Numbered from the stretch's first letter, positions 1 through 10,950 are shown. The stretch is DNA of 64,000 nt from Pseudeuparius sepicola (GCA_963920635.1 OY987299.1:66756692-66820691); one strand, 5' to 3'. Numbers and translations: made by a program. The notes: generated by a model not told the origin, from the letters alone.

Positions 1-991
1 TGCCTTCCGAGCGATCGAGCGGTAGGTAACCATTATTTATTATGAGGTAATGCTGTATAATATCTAGATGGTATATTTTTTATAGTTGCTTATGTCTAGG
101 TTATAGCCATTTCAGATAAGGAATAGGTATAAGAGTGTATCTGTATAAGTTTATATGTATAAATGTATAAGTCAGATCGGTTGGTGTTTTATTTTGGGCC
201 ATCCCTTTTATTTATGCTTCTAAAAGACATCGAGAAAATTTGTTATCACCGAGCCAGATTGGGTCCAAGTTGTTAAAAATTATCCTACTCCAGTTTTAGC
301 AAGGTTATTGATTATTTTGCGATACAATCATATACATATAGCAACCTATACCGCGCAAAAGAGACGTCCGGCTGGGGGAATAATTCGGCGGCCATTTTTA
401 ACCCTAAATGAGGCGGCAAATTTTAAATAATTTATACGGGTGTGTTCCATAAATAATGTAATTTCTTGGTCGTCGTTTTGTGTAAAATGGAAATTATTTT
501 AGTCCTAAGTACCTATACAACATAGGTCCAAATTTTTGTTGCTTTTAATTTTAAATTAATTCATTCGGGAAATGAAGCAGTTAACTGGGTTGAGAAATTA
601 TACAACTTAATCAAAATAACATATTTTATTCATTATCAACTAATATATTATTATTTTACATTATACCTTATACAAACATTATAAATAATTACTTATAAAA
701 AACATGAAAATATTTTTAATTACCCAACACTTTCATACAATATTACTTGGAATAATAATTATTTCTTTGAATACTTTTAATAATAACAACCTATTTTCCG
801 GGAACATTTCTATACCTATTTCCGAATTTTTAGGCAGCTAGTATTATTCCTAAGAACTTTTTATTTTTGTTTGTTTAAAAAATTCAAGCAAAAGAAAACT
901 TGGTAAAATCAACTTCTACTACTTTAATCTTTGCTTCAAAATGCAAGTGAAGTGATTTCTAATTACGCTCTTCTCTCTTCTTTGATCAACT
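1..991. other. AT-rich stretch, no gene seen
   Basis: AT-rich sequence with no reading frame, RNA gene or repeat that I can support. The right end would be the 3' flank of the candidate exon at 992-1170. Confidence 0.5.
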
Positions 992-1170
992 TTAATAATT
1001 TTGCAGGCGGTGATCTGCAGTTAAGGTAATGTAATCTCCATGAGTTACTTCTTGAACCGGAATGAATTTCTTTGGTGGTCTTACCAATTTTGGCTCCACT
1101 GCTTCTTCGGTTAGGTTTCTAGATGGTAGAGCGCCACTTTTCACGTTCTTTCGTGTTGCATTAAAAACTC
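992..1170 (-). CDS. Candidate terminal exon of an unidentified host gene
   Basis: On the minus strand a frame of 59 codons runs from a splice-acceptor-like AG at 1171-1172 to a TAA at 992-994. Its composition is protein-like, with stretches such as KNVKSGALPSRNLTEE and PPKKFIPVQEV, unlike the low-complexity frames around it. It would enter in phase 2, so the rest of the gene would lie to the right beyond an intron. I do not recognise the family. The ALPSRNL stretch loosely recalls the end of a THAP-type domain, but that is a weak impression. This is the only sequence in the window that looks like an ordinary host exon; it could also be chance. Confidence 0.3.
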
Positions 1171-1474
1171 CTGTTCATCAAAATAAATATAACACGCACA
1201 CATAGAGACCTTCCAGAGAATATTAGTGTCGATGACACCTAGAGTAGGTACTAAGCCATTTTCTAAATTTAGTTTCTTCTCGTGAAAACCTAAAAATTAT
1301 CAAGAAATCAGAAAATAGCAATAAAAACAATATTATTTAGCAAAAAATTATACCTATTTACTTACCTATGGAATGTATTTTCACAATTTGGATGTAAAAT
1401 TTTCTTCGTATTTTACAATGCTTTACCAAGTCATTTTTTGATCTTGTAACTATGAAAACGAAAAGCTATTAACT

Positions 1475-1937
1475 GTAGAGTGTTCCCATATATTTTGACC
1501 CACCCCTAGAGCCTTTATTTTTCGAGTTAGAAAAAAATTACTTAAATGAAAGTTGTAGGGTTTTTTCTGAACCGTTAGGATCTGTTGCAAGATAAAACAA
1601 ATGAGCGTTGCAAATTTATGAAAAAATATAAACTTACTTCTTTTAATGGAACACCCTGTATATTTATGGATTTTTGAATTGCACGCATTTTTCCGATTCC
1701 AACAATATAAATATGTTATATATTTGCTCTAAGCACTCGCATGATATTCCAAATTGCAGATAAATACGATCTTTATATTTAATCAAGGTTGCCATGGAAA
1801 AACATTTCAACTTAAGCAAGAGCATTCCTGTCAATCCATTATTTTTGGGACAATACACCTTAGTACCCTACAACTTTCATTTAAGTAATTTTTTCTAACT
1901 CGAAAAATAAAGGCCTAGGGGTAGGAACAGCCTGTAC
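1475..1937. repeat. MITE-like element with inverted ends
   Basis: Both ends carry the same inverted motif: GTGTTCCC then TTTTGACCCACCCCTAGAG on the left, and its diverged complement ending GGAACAGCCTGTAC on the right. The interior also folds, because AATTACTTAAATGAAAGTTG at about 1537 is complemented near 1870. The same family recurs at 21942-22418, where the ends are better preserved. No coding capacity. Confidence 0.7.
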
Positions 1938-2792
1938 AAAATATAAAGAAAAAATCGCGATTAAAAACTAAAAACGCATCTCTCAAAAAAGCATGCCACG
2001 GTGACTTTTATTATTTTACTGTCGCCTTCAAAAAGTATAATGCAATTTTATTCATACAGTAAAAAAAAATTGAAGAAGGAATAAAGTAGCCAACAGAATT
2101 TCATCTCTTTTCGTTCCCCGCGCCTTGCCGTGCGCAATAGGGCCAAAAGCGGTATATGTTAATATACAGGTATGTGGACACAATAAGCCAACACGACAGA
2201 TCATTGGTCACAATGCAATAAGCAAGATGCCAAAATTGGTCGCTAGTTTCCTAAAGCCGTTAGAACCATTTTAGCAGAGAATGGAGGCCGTTAGAACCAT
2301 AACTGTAAAACAGCATGGAGGCTGGAAATCTTCAGCTGGGGCTGAGGGATACATCGAGAAACCCTTGGCATCAAAAACAAGAATTGCTAAAATGGTCCAG
2401 GGTTCAGTTCAGTGTACATCAACTACACTGTACAAAATAGCGATACCATCAGACGTGATTCTCGTAGCGAAGATTTTGATGTTGGAAGTTGTTCGACTAG
2501 TTCGGATTTCAGAAAGCATGTCACTGTTACTTCAAAAAATGTTCGTTTTGTGAACGAACACAAAACAATTCTCGTCAAAAACATTCTAAACACAAATGCA
2601 AGCACTGCAACCGGATTAATCAAGAAGAGTAGGAATACTATGAGAGCACGAGATCGTACCTGTAGAGACTTGTTTGATCCCGTGCTCTCATAGGGAGGTT
2701 GGCGGGATATCGATTTGATCTAGTGCTCTCATAGGCTTCTGAGGGGTGGGGGCAGCCCCCACTATTTTGAAATAGCTATATAGGTGAGATTC
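1938..2792. other. Intergenic stretch with short palindrome, no gene
   Basis: Several short frames occur between 2281 and 2693 but none has a recognisable domain or codon pattern. The stretch ends at the breakpoint of the 9.3-kb tandem duplication. A TATATAG at 2777-2783 lies about 45 bases before the gene at 2825. Confidence 0.45.
2638..2734. repeat. Short inverted repeat with a third arm
   Basis: CTATGAGAGCACG at 2638-2650 is exactly complemented by CGTGCTCTCATAG at 2681-2693, and GTGCTCTCATAG occurs again at 2723-2734. Probably the remnant of a foldback element end. Confidence 0.6.
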
Positions 2793-2824
2793 AAATAATA
2801 TCATGAACAGAGTTTCCAAAGAAC

Positions 2825-3112
2825 ATGTCCTTCTTAAATAATTTAAACAATTTATTGTTGAAAAATCTGGTGAATGTTCAAGATTTGGAAGTAAATAAGA
2901 AATTTAAGATTCAGAATTTTAAGAGGATAAACACTAAGTATGATGAAAAGGTGATTGTCGAATTTGCCGACTTCAGGAACATTTTGCCTCAGCTGTTTAC
3001 GGAGCAATTAACTCAAGAAAGAATCGACGAATTGAATGGTGACAGAAGGTATTTTTTAACAAGCTTGGGACCTGTTGGCAAAACGACTAAGATTATATTT
3101 TCTGAAGAATGA
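2825..3112 (+). CDS. Small Polinton-type protein, gene X family
   Basis: 95 residues, intact. It is homologous to the protein at 43789-44100 inside the complete Polinton. Shared features are a central segment (VIVEFADFRNILPQLFTE here, VSVEFFTFYTVLPQRFTD there) and a C-terminal block with FLxSLGP then TTKxxFSxE. A more distant version sits in the Polinton terminal repeats at 30342 and 50656. The pattern of short alternating hydrophobic strands would suit a small beta-barrel, perhaps an OB fold, but I do not recognise a named family. A possible TATA (2777-2783) and a short upstream frame starting at ATG 2803 precede it. An AATAAA-like signal follows near 3180. It is probably a remnant of an old Polinton. 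Confidence 0.6.
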   Translation: MSFLNNLNNLLLKNLVNVQDLEVNKKFKIQNFKRINTKYDEKVIVEFADFRNILPQLFTEQLTQERIDELNGDRRYFLTSLGPVGKTTKIIFSEE

Positions 3113-3563
3113 AGCTTCGTCGACGGAGGAATTGGCTGAAAGCATGATTATTATAAGAGGTTTAGAAGTGTAAAATTGTGAAAATAAAAATATTATTTGT
3201 ATGTGTTTTTACTACTCAATAATAGTTTGTTAAAATAATTTTCAAATTTTTTAAAGTGTTAATGAGAATTTCAGACAAATATTTGGCCTCGCGGTTGGTC
3301 GACAGAACTTGCCCGGACAGGAAAAAAAGCAATAAGGGTGAATAAACTTCGCCAGAACTTGTCCGCACCATATTTTTACTACAAAGACCAGTTGTCAGTA
3401 GTGCTATCCAAATGGTAATACCGGATAGGTATGAAAGAGAATGGAGTCAAAAGTCCATCATACAAAATCACCAATGTTTTCGTGATCTGAAAATGAGACT
3501 AAACGGATCTCCTAAAGCTCCTATATGAAGAAATAAAATCTGTTTTCGCAACTAGTAGCGATT
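3113..3563. other. Downstream of gene X copy, no gene seen
   Basis: Short 3' region with AATAAA-like signals around 3180-3190, then unrecognised sequence. No open frame of note. Confidence 0.4.
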
Positions 3564-3707
3564 CGTCTGCTCAACGCTACTACTAGCGACGCCTAGGAGT
3601 CAAATGCTCGCATCACCTGGCACGAATTTTAAGCCCGTCTGCTCGACGCTACTATTAGCGACCCCTAGGAGTCAAATGCTCGTATCACCTGGCACGAGTT
3701 TTAAGCC
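3564..3707. repeat. 72-bp direct repeat, two units
   Basis: Two adjacent 72-base units (3564-3635, 3636-3707), each with CTAGGAGTCAAATGCTCG and CACCTGGCACGA, differing at a few positions. Present again in unit 2 at 12842-12985. Confidence 0.85.
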
Positions 3708-3944
3708 CTACCACTAGAAAGGTATATTTTTATTGAAAGGTTACGCATATTTTATGAGCTGTCAACAGAGGGGTCTTCTGCCCTTTTTATACCGCCTTCA
3801 TCTTGAAACTAGGGACATAGTTTCTTTTGCAGGGAAACTGTTAGGTGGTGGTGGTTTTTTTTGAGGGTCGAAAAGGGATGGCGAAAGAAAAGGAAATACG
3901 TATGTACACGCCTAGTAAAATAAAGGCGATCTTTTCTTTAAAAA

Positions 3945-4061
3945 TTGTTAGAGTGGCGTCCCGTAACCCAGTCTGATAGAGGGGAGTGTGTAAATATAAG
4001 TATAACTAATTTTAATTATGTAATTAAGAAAAGCGCCACCCGTTTTCCTCACTCTAACAAC
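3945..4061. repeat. Short foldback element next to the Gypsy long repeat
   Basis: TTGTTAGAGTGGCG at 3945-3958 is matched by the complement of CGCCACCC...CACTCTAACAAC at about 4034-4061. It is a non-coding inverted repeat of about 117 bp lying just outside the Gypsy element. Confidence 0.55.
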
Positions 4062-4095
4062 TAGCACACACACAGAATCTAAACAGGAAATATTC

Positions 4096-4858
4096 TGGAA
4101 GTCAATATTGCTTTATTATTTAAAATTGTAACGATATTATTAGGTATTTGTCATAAACGTATTCTTTCCTATTTATTATATAGCCAATTACTCCGTCGCA
4201 AAGCGTATTCCCGTATTATTCGGGGTCTTTTTATTTTTATTAAGTTGATCTGATAAGATAAATAATAAATTCGAGACCAAGGTACCTTGTTTACATAATA
4301 TTACATACCAGTAACATCTACCTACTTAGACGTTTGTAACTAGGGCACACCGGTTTAAATGTGCACTCATCTGGCTCTCCACCGTCGTTATTAGGTAAGG
4401 TAACTTTGGACCTCGGAGTAGTTGCGTAATAGCTCGGAAAAAGTAGTTGCAGCTCAAGCCAGTCAACCAGCAGGTAACTCTAAGCCCGGGTCCGGAGCTG
4501 TCCGATAAGTAAGTACTGGGGTGGGTCGCCGACACAAGGGTGCCGAAGATAAATGGGGCAAGTCCCCGCCAGGAGAATAAGGCCTACAAGCCGAAGGTTG
4601 CGCTTATCAGGGAGCGATCTGGAGAGAGATAAACCTGCGAGTTTTTAGGCACAGGTAGGGGTACGTACCTTGGATGTTGGGTGGCCTTCTGAGAATAGAT
4701 GGGATTCTTTTTAGTAATACATTGCAAATATATCTGGGCAATGGTGAATCGCTCGAATCTCCAACCTCTGGGACGGGGTAAAATGCTTACTCCATCGAAC
4801 AAAAATTATTCACGCATCCACCATGCAGTATCGATTACCAATAATCCCCACTATCGGT
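4096..4858 (-). repeat. Gypsy B 3' long terminal repeat, copy 1
   Basis: Matches 10951-11738 from TGGAAGTCAATATTGC to near CCCCACTA. The two long repeats differ by several substitutions, a 9-base insertion here near 4393 and a 30-base segment present only in the other. They have therefore diverged much more from each other than the two 9.3-kb tandem units have. Confidence 0.8.
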
Positions 4859-4911
4859 GGGGGCGAACGATAGTTCAAACACCTAAAACTAAGCCTATCT
4901 AAATTAACCTA

Positions 4912-4914
<3 letters not shown>

Positions 4915-4942
<28 letters not shown>
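4915..4942. repeat. CA microsatellite (14 units)
   Basis: Fourteen CA dinucleotides. The equivalent tract in unit 2 (14193-14258) has 33 and accounts for most of the length difference between the two tandem units. Confidence 0.95.
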
Positions 4943-4946
<4 letters not shown>

Positions 4947-5165
4947 ACCCACGAGCAATTAGAATTCTTAATCGAGGACTGCATCGAGATTTGGTACCTA
5001 GCGTCCAGGTAATGTGTCAAAATCCGGTATTGGGTCCAAAATTGGGCATGGTTTCAAAATCGGGTATGTTGTCAAAATCGGGTGTGCGTCATTCTTCATC
5101 ATCGGCGGGGGATAACTTGAGGTCTTTGGTATGCCAAACTCCTCGAACCTTTCCCGCATCATCCG

Positions 5166-7085
5166 TCAATTCGTCGACCACGGCGATAGATTTCTGGAGA
5201 TCTTGTAAGGTCCCACATATTTGGGAGCTAACTTAGCCATGAATCCTTTGCTTGCATCGGACAGAACATAGTTATTCTTGTACACGCGCTGGCCCACAGA
5301 AAACTTTTGCTCTCGTCTTCGGAGGTTGTACGTATCTCGATTTTTTTCGTAAGCTTTAATCAAGTTGGTATTTACCTCCTTAAAAAGTTGTTCGAGGGCT
5401 CGAGCGCGCTGTTGCAAGTCCGTTGGGTGCGAGTCAGCTCCATTAGTAGGAGAGGGCAACCTAATACCCGTAGTCGGAATTTCACGACCAAATGTCACAA
5501 AGTTGGGCGAATGGCCGGTAGGGTAGAGTCATGCCTCGCTGATCGTATGGCGGCCGCAACCTTGGCCAAGTACCGATCCCAATGTTTGTGATTGGCCTTG
5601 ACATACGCTGCCAACATGGACTTCAGCACGCTATGGATCCTCTCCACCGGGTTCGCTTGCGGGTGGTAATTGAAGTAGCTTGCTGCAGAATTGCGGCCCA
5701 TTGTCTGCAATCACACGCCGAGGGACTCAAAAAACCATGAATACCTGGTCCTCTAGGTGTTTGACTATGGCCGCGGCAGTGGCTGTCCTCTGGGGGAAGA
5801 ACAACACAAATTTACTGAAACAGTCGCAGACATATTCATACCCTGCTGAGGATCTCGGCAAACAAACAAGATCAATGCTGATAAACTCCCACTTGTGGCG
5901 GTCGGAATGGCACTGAGCATATGACCGGCTGAGCCTTAGAGGCCAGGCTTGGTCTCTAGACATACATTACAGCGTCGAACATACTGAGCCACATTATTGG
6001 GCATTTTAGGCCAGTAGTACTTAGACTGGAGACGGGAAACGGTTTTGAAAATACCCAAATGACCGCATGTAGGAGGATCATGGTGTGCTTTTATAACTTC
6101 GGCACGCTCTTCGCGGGGAACCACGAGCCTCCATTCATCCGAGGAGTCCGACAAAGCCGGGAACCGAAGTTTGACGTGCTTATACAACCTCCCATCAAAG
6201 ATTCTCCACAAAGGGTATGACGATGGAGAAAACTCTACGCGCTCCAACATGCGCTGATACCACGGATCTTTAGGCGGTGTTGAATTTACCCGCGCCTCAT
6301 CTACTTGAATTAGGTCAACCACAGGTACCGATCGAGAAAGGATGTCCGGGGTTACATGGTCTTTCCCAAACCGGTGAACAATTTCGAAATCGTACTGTTG
6401 CAAACGCACAGCCCAGCGTGCTATGCGTCCAACCGGATCCTTGATAGAGTGTAGCCACTCAAGGCTATAATGATCAGTAACGACAACGAATTTCGTTCCC
6501 TCCAAATACGGCCTAAGTTTCTCAACTGCGAAGATCACAGCCAGTGCCTCCTTCTTCGTGGTGGAGTAGCGTCTCTCCAGTTTAGTTAACGACCTACTAA
6601 GGTAACAGATTGCATGTTCCGTGCCATCAGCATGAATTTGGGTCAAGACCGCTCCGAGCCCAAAATCTGACGCATCGGTTTGGACAATAAATGGGAGTTT
6701 ATAATCCGGACACGACAACACTGGAGCTGATACCAAACAGTTCTTAATCTGATTGAAAGCCTGGTCGCAGCTGACGTCCCAGGTGAAACTTTGTTTTTTC
6801 CGCAGAAGGTTTGTCAGGGGGAGACACCACCGTGGAAAAATTCGGCACAAATCGGCGATACCAACTTGCCAATCCTAAAAGCCGCCTTACCTCCTTAACG
6901 TTCTTAGGAATAGGAATTTTTAGCAGAGCATCCACCTTGGCTCGGTCTACCATTAAGCCACCTGCGTTCACTATATACATCGAATTGATAAGTACAATGG
7001 AAGTCGCACAGGTACCACTTTCATTGTTGTTTGGGGCAGCCAACTCTAGAGAGAGATAGGTTTCAAATGGCAATAAGTAAGACAA
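5166..7085 (-). pseudogene. Gypsy B pol remnant: RT tail, RNase H, integrase
   Basis: Minus-strand pol fragments in several frames. 7085-6744 holds the end of reverse transcriptase (PIPKNVKEVRRLLGLASWYR). 6850-5936 holds the RNase H tether and catalytic region (LPFIVQTDASDFGLGAVL, YSTTKKEALAVIFAVEKL, FVVVTDHYSLEWL) and the integrase HHCC zinc finger (CGHLGIF...YYW...CNVC). 5963-5727 has the first catalytic aspartate (FISIDLVCLP), 5710-5495 the catalytic glutamate region (ANPVERIHS), and 5498-5166 the C-terminal part. Breaks fall near 6800, 5945, 5720 and 5497. The polymerase palm of reverse transcriptase is not found. Unit 2 has the same breaks, so they predate the duplication. Confidence 0.85.
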
Positions 7086-7104
7086 GGACGCCTAATGAAA
7101 GTGT

Positions 7105-8346
7105 CAGCTGATTCAGGCAAAGGAGGTATATAGGGATGTTGCATATTAATGGCCGAATTTAATGGGTATGTTCCGTAATTCTCTTTATTGTATGATCTGT
7201 ATTCCGAAATTCGGGGCTTGTTTGTAGGAATGAGATTTTTTCAATGAATAAAGAACCCCCTTTATTCATTGGAATTTTTCTATACTATAACCACAATTAT
7301 GTAATTATTGCACAGAAAAAAGTAGTGGATTAAAAAAAATTACCTACATGGCAATTTTATGTACCTGGAAGTAAATTGAGACAAATAAAATACAAATTCC
7401 AAAATAAAAGTTTATTTTAAAATAAAGGCGACAAAATATCTACGCTAAGGTATACATTTTCAATTTTAATTACTTACCTTAACTGATTTATTAATTTTAA
7501 AATTCAATTTAATAGGAAAAGCATGTAAGACAGGAGACAGGTAGCTTTTACATATTTCTATATAATTTTTAATGTTTACGCATCTAACAAAAAGAATTAC
7601 AAATAATTACCTTATTAAAGGGACCAGAACCTCAAGATTAATTCCATCTTTGACTACGAAGAGCTAGGTTCATTAGCAAAATATTTTGCCAGTTTTTCCC
7701 TTGATAGATAGTTTCTATCATGACTTGGAAAATAAAAAAACTGTAGTAATTACATACTTTTTAAGTTTGCGCTGCCCAAAATTCTCTATGAAATTGCTCT
7801 CAATAAATTGTTGACTACAAATGCAAGTAAATACTTGCGTAGACAGTACAAATTTTTTCCTTTTTATTGCTGCAATCCACTTGTCTCTTATATCACCTTA
7901 TCTCTTGGAAAACTGCAAATAAGTTATTAGCAAAGAGTTTTAAGACTTACGAATGAAAAGAAACCCCACTATTCTTATTCTTTCCGCCCCGTTTGGTACA
8001 TCCAAATACACAACAGGAGTTGATCCTCTTTTTTGTAATTTACAACTTAAACAGAGAGAATATAGCCACATAATTAAATTAAATTTTCTCTCCGATCTAA
8101 AAATAATATTAAACCAAACACCAACTAAGAAAACTCAACGCCGTTTTATACGAAACTGCCACCACGACACGAACTCAAATCAAATATAAATAATACAATA
8201 ATTACTCCTATTCGTATTGGGACTTGGGACAGAAGGAAAATTAAAATGACGTTTGACAACGCAACTCGTTTGAAGCACAGGACACAAAAATAGAAAGTTA
8301 GGACAAACACCTCTTTTGTGTTATGTGGTTTTTGCCGGAATCAGCT
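7105..8346. mobile_element. Insert with inverted ends in the Gypsy B pol region
   Basis: The left end CAGCTGATTCAGGCAAA (about 7112) is complemented by TTTGCCGGAATCAGCTG near 8330-8346, giving roughly 17-base inverted ends with one mismatch. The 1.2-kb interior is AT-rich and contains a palindrome around 7240-7275 (AATGAATAAAG against CTTTATTCATT). One 78-codon frame (7953-8189) has no recognisable features. It looks like a non-autonomous DNA transposon, although reverse transcriptase on either side is also gone. Confidence 0.5.
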
Positions 8347-8458
8347 GATTTATTCACTATTTCACTTACTCAAGTTTGGCTGCCAGTTTCTCTCTCTACA
8401 CTCCTTCCATCTACTTGTCAATTCAATGACTATATACCCTAAATATCGCAACTCCGCT

Positions 8459-8926
8459 TTACAAAAATGGCATTTCTCTTTGCTCTGCGAGCAAAGAGAT
8501 GAGGTATAAGACCCATCTCAATCCAGAAATCGTAGTATGCGGCAACGACGGAACCACCAAAGCATCAAAGACCCTAATACGATCACGAAGCTGGATAGTA
8601 ATTTTGACGGAGCCCAAGCAAGGTATCTGTTGACGGCTGGCAGTCTCACAGGTTAGATGGCGATCCCGTTTAAGTTGACAAAACGGCCTAAGTATGTCCC
8701 ATCCTGGAGCTCCAATAAAAACTGCAGACGCACCGGAATCCAAAACACCGAGAAAATATTTATAGATCTTGACCTGGGCATAAGTCCTCCTGTCATCCCT
8801 AGCGTGGTCCAAAATAAAATCTAAAATAACGCGACATCTTAGACGAGCCGAAGTAAGACGGGAAGTCAAGAAACGGAACGGCTCATTGCGTCCTCCGAGT
8901 ACCGTTTTTTTTGACAATTGGGACAA
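8459..8926 (-). CDS. Gypsy B aspartic protease region
   Basis: 155 codons in the -1 frame relative to gag, overlapping its end. It contains the retropepsin active site in YKYFLGVLDSGASAVFIG, with D-S-G as catalytic triad, followed by a second strand region (VKITIQLRDRIRVFDALVV) and the flap-like HTTISGLRW. It would be made as a Gag-Pol fusion by ribosomal slippage at the A-run in the overlap, so the first ATG of the frame need not be used. The frame ends just before the 1.2-kb insert, where reverse transcriptase should begin. Confidence 0.8.
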   Translation of the reverse strand: MSQLSKKTVLGGRNEPFRFLTSRLTSARLRCRVILDFILDHARDDRRTYAQVKIYKYFLGVLDSGASAVFIGAPGWDILRPFCQLKRDRHLTCETASRQQIPCLGSVKITIQLRDRIRVFDALVVPSLPHTTISGLRWVLYLISLLAEQREMPFL

Positions 8927-10497
8927 TTAGGGGACGTTACATTCTTGTAACCGCACTTGAAGCAGAACTTAGACGTAGGCTTAGCGCAAGTTCGGAATCT
9001 ATGACCTGACGATTGACAGTTCCAACAGATCGGTAAAACTGGGGTCTGAATAACAGCTAAGCTAGCCGGCTGTGATTCATTCACCATTGGTGGTGAAGGG
9101 CTAATGGTTTGGTGATCGTCCGACATAAGGGATATAAAGTTGGATGGACGGTGATATGCCAGGCTCGGTTCCAGTAATTGGCGATCATTCGTCGGGGGAG
9201 GTTGAAAGCGTTGGGCCTTCTCAGAGGCCTCTTCAATCTTCCTAGCTAATCGTCCCAGTTCCGAAATTGAAAAAACTGGCTGCAACGCTAGATGAGTCTG
9301 AAGATAACGTAACATATTATTCCTGATCATTTCAAGTCTGGTCTCTTCAGGTGGCTTCGGCTTGCCAAATAAGCTCTCCATAGAGTCGACGTAGGTAGCT
9401 ACCCTTTCTTTAGCGCCTTGGGTGCGCTGACGAATCTCCGACCAGATATCGTATTCATATGAATATGGCAGAAAACGAAGTTTCAATTTTTGAGTAAGGT
9501 CATCCCAAGAGGAAAAATAATTTGTTCGTACAAAATTAAGGGCTTCGTCTGTAAAAAGTTCAGCTGCAGTACGAAATAAAATTTCCTTTGTAATCCCTCT
9601 ACTTCGTGATAAAGGAAGGTTACTATTTGGAAACCTGTAAAATTGATTCGTAACGGGGTTGGCAGACCTCACAAAAGCAGTGTCCGCAGGTTGTGCTCTA
9701 GTCGACTCACCAGTGATGAAATCAGGCTGAAGGAGTGGTGGTTGGGCAGGCGCAAACCAATCGTTATCGTGATCCTGTGACCGTACCCTCGTAGAAGTAC
9801 GAGCTAAATTAGCTTTTGAATGCGTAGCCGCAATTCTAATCCTTTCCAACAGATCCGATAACTCATCGTTATTAAAATCGATCACGTTCTGGACCGGAGG
9901 AGACCTTTCGGACTGCAAGGCATTTTGGAAAGAACCTGGTTGGACCAGAGAATGCGGCAAATTTAGTGATTGATAAAACTCCTCGGCCCTTTTCACCACG
10001 CGAGACCTACCGAACTCCTCCGCCTGCGGAGACGTACCTTTTCGAGTGGTCAAGTTTTGTGAACAAGCCCCCAAATTCACTCCAGATGGACCAGCAACCT
10101 GAGAAGTGCCAAAGGACACGCGACGCCTAGATTCATCGCCAACTATCACGACGTCGTTACTCTGAGTAGCCGTCGCTGGACGCCTATTCTCCGGTTTCTC
10201 CTCATCGGAGTCAAACGAAATCAACGACACTTCCTCTACTCGTGGCCTTTGTTGAATTGGGTCACTAGTTCGCCGTGTAGCTGGATTCGTCGATTTCTCA
10301 GGCCTATCCTGATCAGTAGCCCGCTCAAGATACCCATCCACTAAATCTAAAAATTTGAAACATTTATTCTCTAAATTAAACTTTTGTTGCAAATCTGAGC
10401 CCTGCGTATACGTTATCAATTCTCGACAGTCTACCATGAACGTGAAGAAGTCGTGATGGAATTCTTTGGTGCTCGTTAGAGGCATTTTTAAAATCAA
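8866..10497 (-). CDS. Gypsy B Gag polyprotein
   Basis: 543 residues and intact. The middle (about 290-420) looks like a Gypsy capsid region with tryptophan- and arginine-rich helices (FFSSWDDLTQKLKLRF, IWSEIRQRTQGAKERVATY). The C-terminus holds a CCHC zinc knuckle (CWNCQSSGHRFRTC) and a second cysteine cluster (CFKCGYKNV...CPNC), typical of nucleocapsid. The N-terminal third is polar and low in complexity. A 78-codon frame just upstream (10612-10376) overlaps it in another frame, so the native N-terminus may start there with a frameshift near 10490. Intact gag beside broken pol suggests either recent decay or trans-supplied enzymes. Confidence 0.85.
   Translation of the reverse strand: MILKMPLTSTKEFHHDFFTFMVDCRELITYTQGSDLQQKFNLENKCFKFLDLVDGYLERATDQDRPEKSTNPATRRTSDPIQQRPRVEEVSLISFDSDEEKPENRRPATATQSNDVVIVGDESRRRVSFGTSQVAGPSGVNLGACSQNLTTRKGTSPQAEEFGRSRVVKRAEEFYQSLNLPHSLVQPGSFQNALQSERSPPVQNVIDFNNDELSDLLERIRIAATHSKANLARTSTRVRSQDHDNDWFAPAQPPLLQPDFITGESTRAQPADTAFVRSANPVTNQFYRFPNSNLPLSRSRGITKEILFRTAAELFTDEALNFVRTNYFSSWDDLTQKLKLRFLPYSYEYDIWSEIRQRTQGAKERVATYVDSMESLFGKPKPPEETRLEMIRNNMLRYLQTHLALQPVFSISELGRLARKIEEASEKAQRFQPPPTNDRQLLEPSLAYHRPSNFISLMSDDHQTISPSPPMVNESQPASLAVIQTPVLPICWNCQSSGHRFRTCAKPTSKFCFKCGYKNVTSPNCPNCQKKRYSEDAMSRSVS
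8905..8912 (-). promoter_or_regulatory. Likely -1 ribosomal frameshift site (A run)
   Basis: Eight A residues on the minus strand (CAAAAAAAACGG) lie in the gag/protease overlap. In the gag frame they read CAA AAA AAA CGG, containing the slippery heptamer A AAA AAA. Slipping back one base gives exactly the protease frame. This is the usual Gag-Pol arrangement. The slippery site is seen directly; slippage is inferred. Confidence 0.65.
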
Positions 10498-10950
10498 AGT
10501 TTTTAAGAGCTTGCTCCAGTTCCAATTTATTTCTACAAATTGGTATTTCCCGATCTGGAAGCAATTGGGATGGTGGACAACCCGATGTTGGTAGCAATTC
10601 GATTCTCTCCATGCGCCATGCGCGACGTAGAGCTACGCGCTTCTCTGAAACCGTGCCTTCTTAAGGCAAGCCCCTAACATACAACTCGTACGAGAGTTCG
10701 TCGGTCAGTAATCGTTCCGCCTGCATTCTTTCATTCCTAAATCAAAATTACAAACCCCTACCTTAGTAGAGGGAAAAAAAAAGAGGAAAAAAAAAACAAT
10801 CCAACCTAACTAATGCCAAACCCGCCCAAAGCCCACAACAAGCGCAAGGAAAAAGTTTCTTTCAAAATAAAAAAAAAATTGCACCAACTCTCTTGGATTA
10901 CCCCGTTATATAATAATAATATAATAATAATAATATAATAATTTTTTTTC

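Noticed and set aside
2281..2693. Overlapping frames of 90 and 93 codons
   Set aside because: Two frames on the same strand overlap and the second ends in a palindrome; no homology recognised.
4326..4802. Short frames on both strands in the Gypsy B long repeats (also near 11181-11775, 13604-14180 and 20498-21092)
   Set aside because: They lie in long terminal repeats, overlap each other on opposite strands and change length between repeat copies; no domain.
7953..8189. 78-codon frame in the Gypsy B insert (twin at 17271-17507)
   Set aside because: Low-complexity composition and no transposase-like residues.
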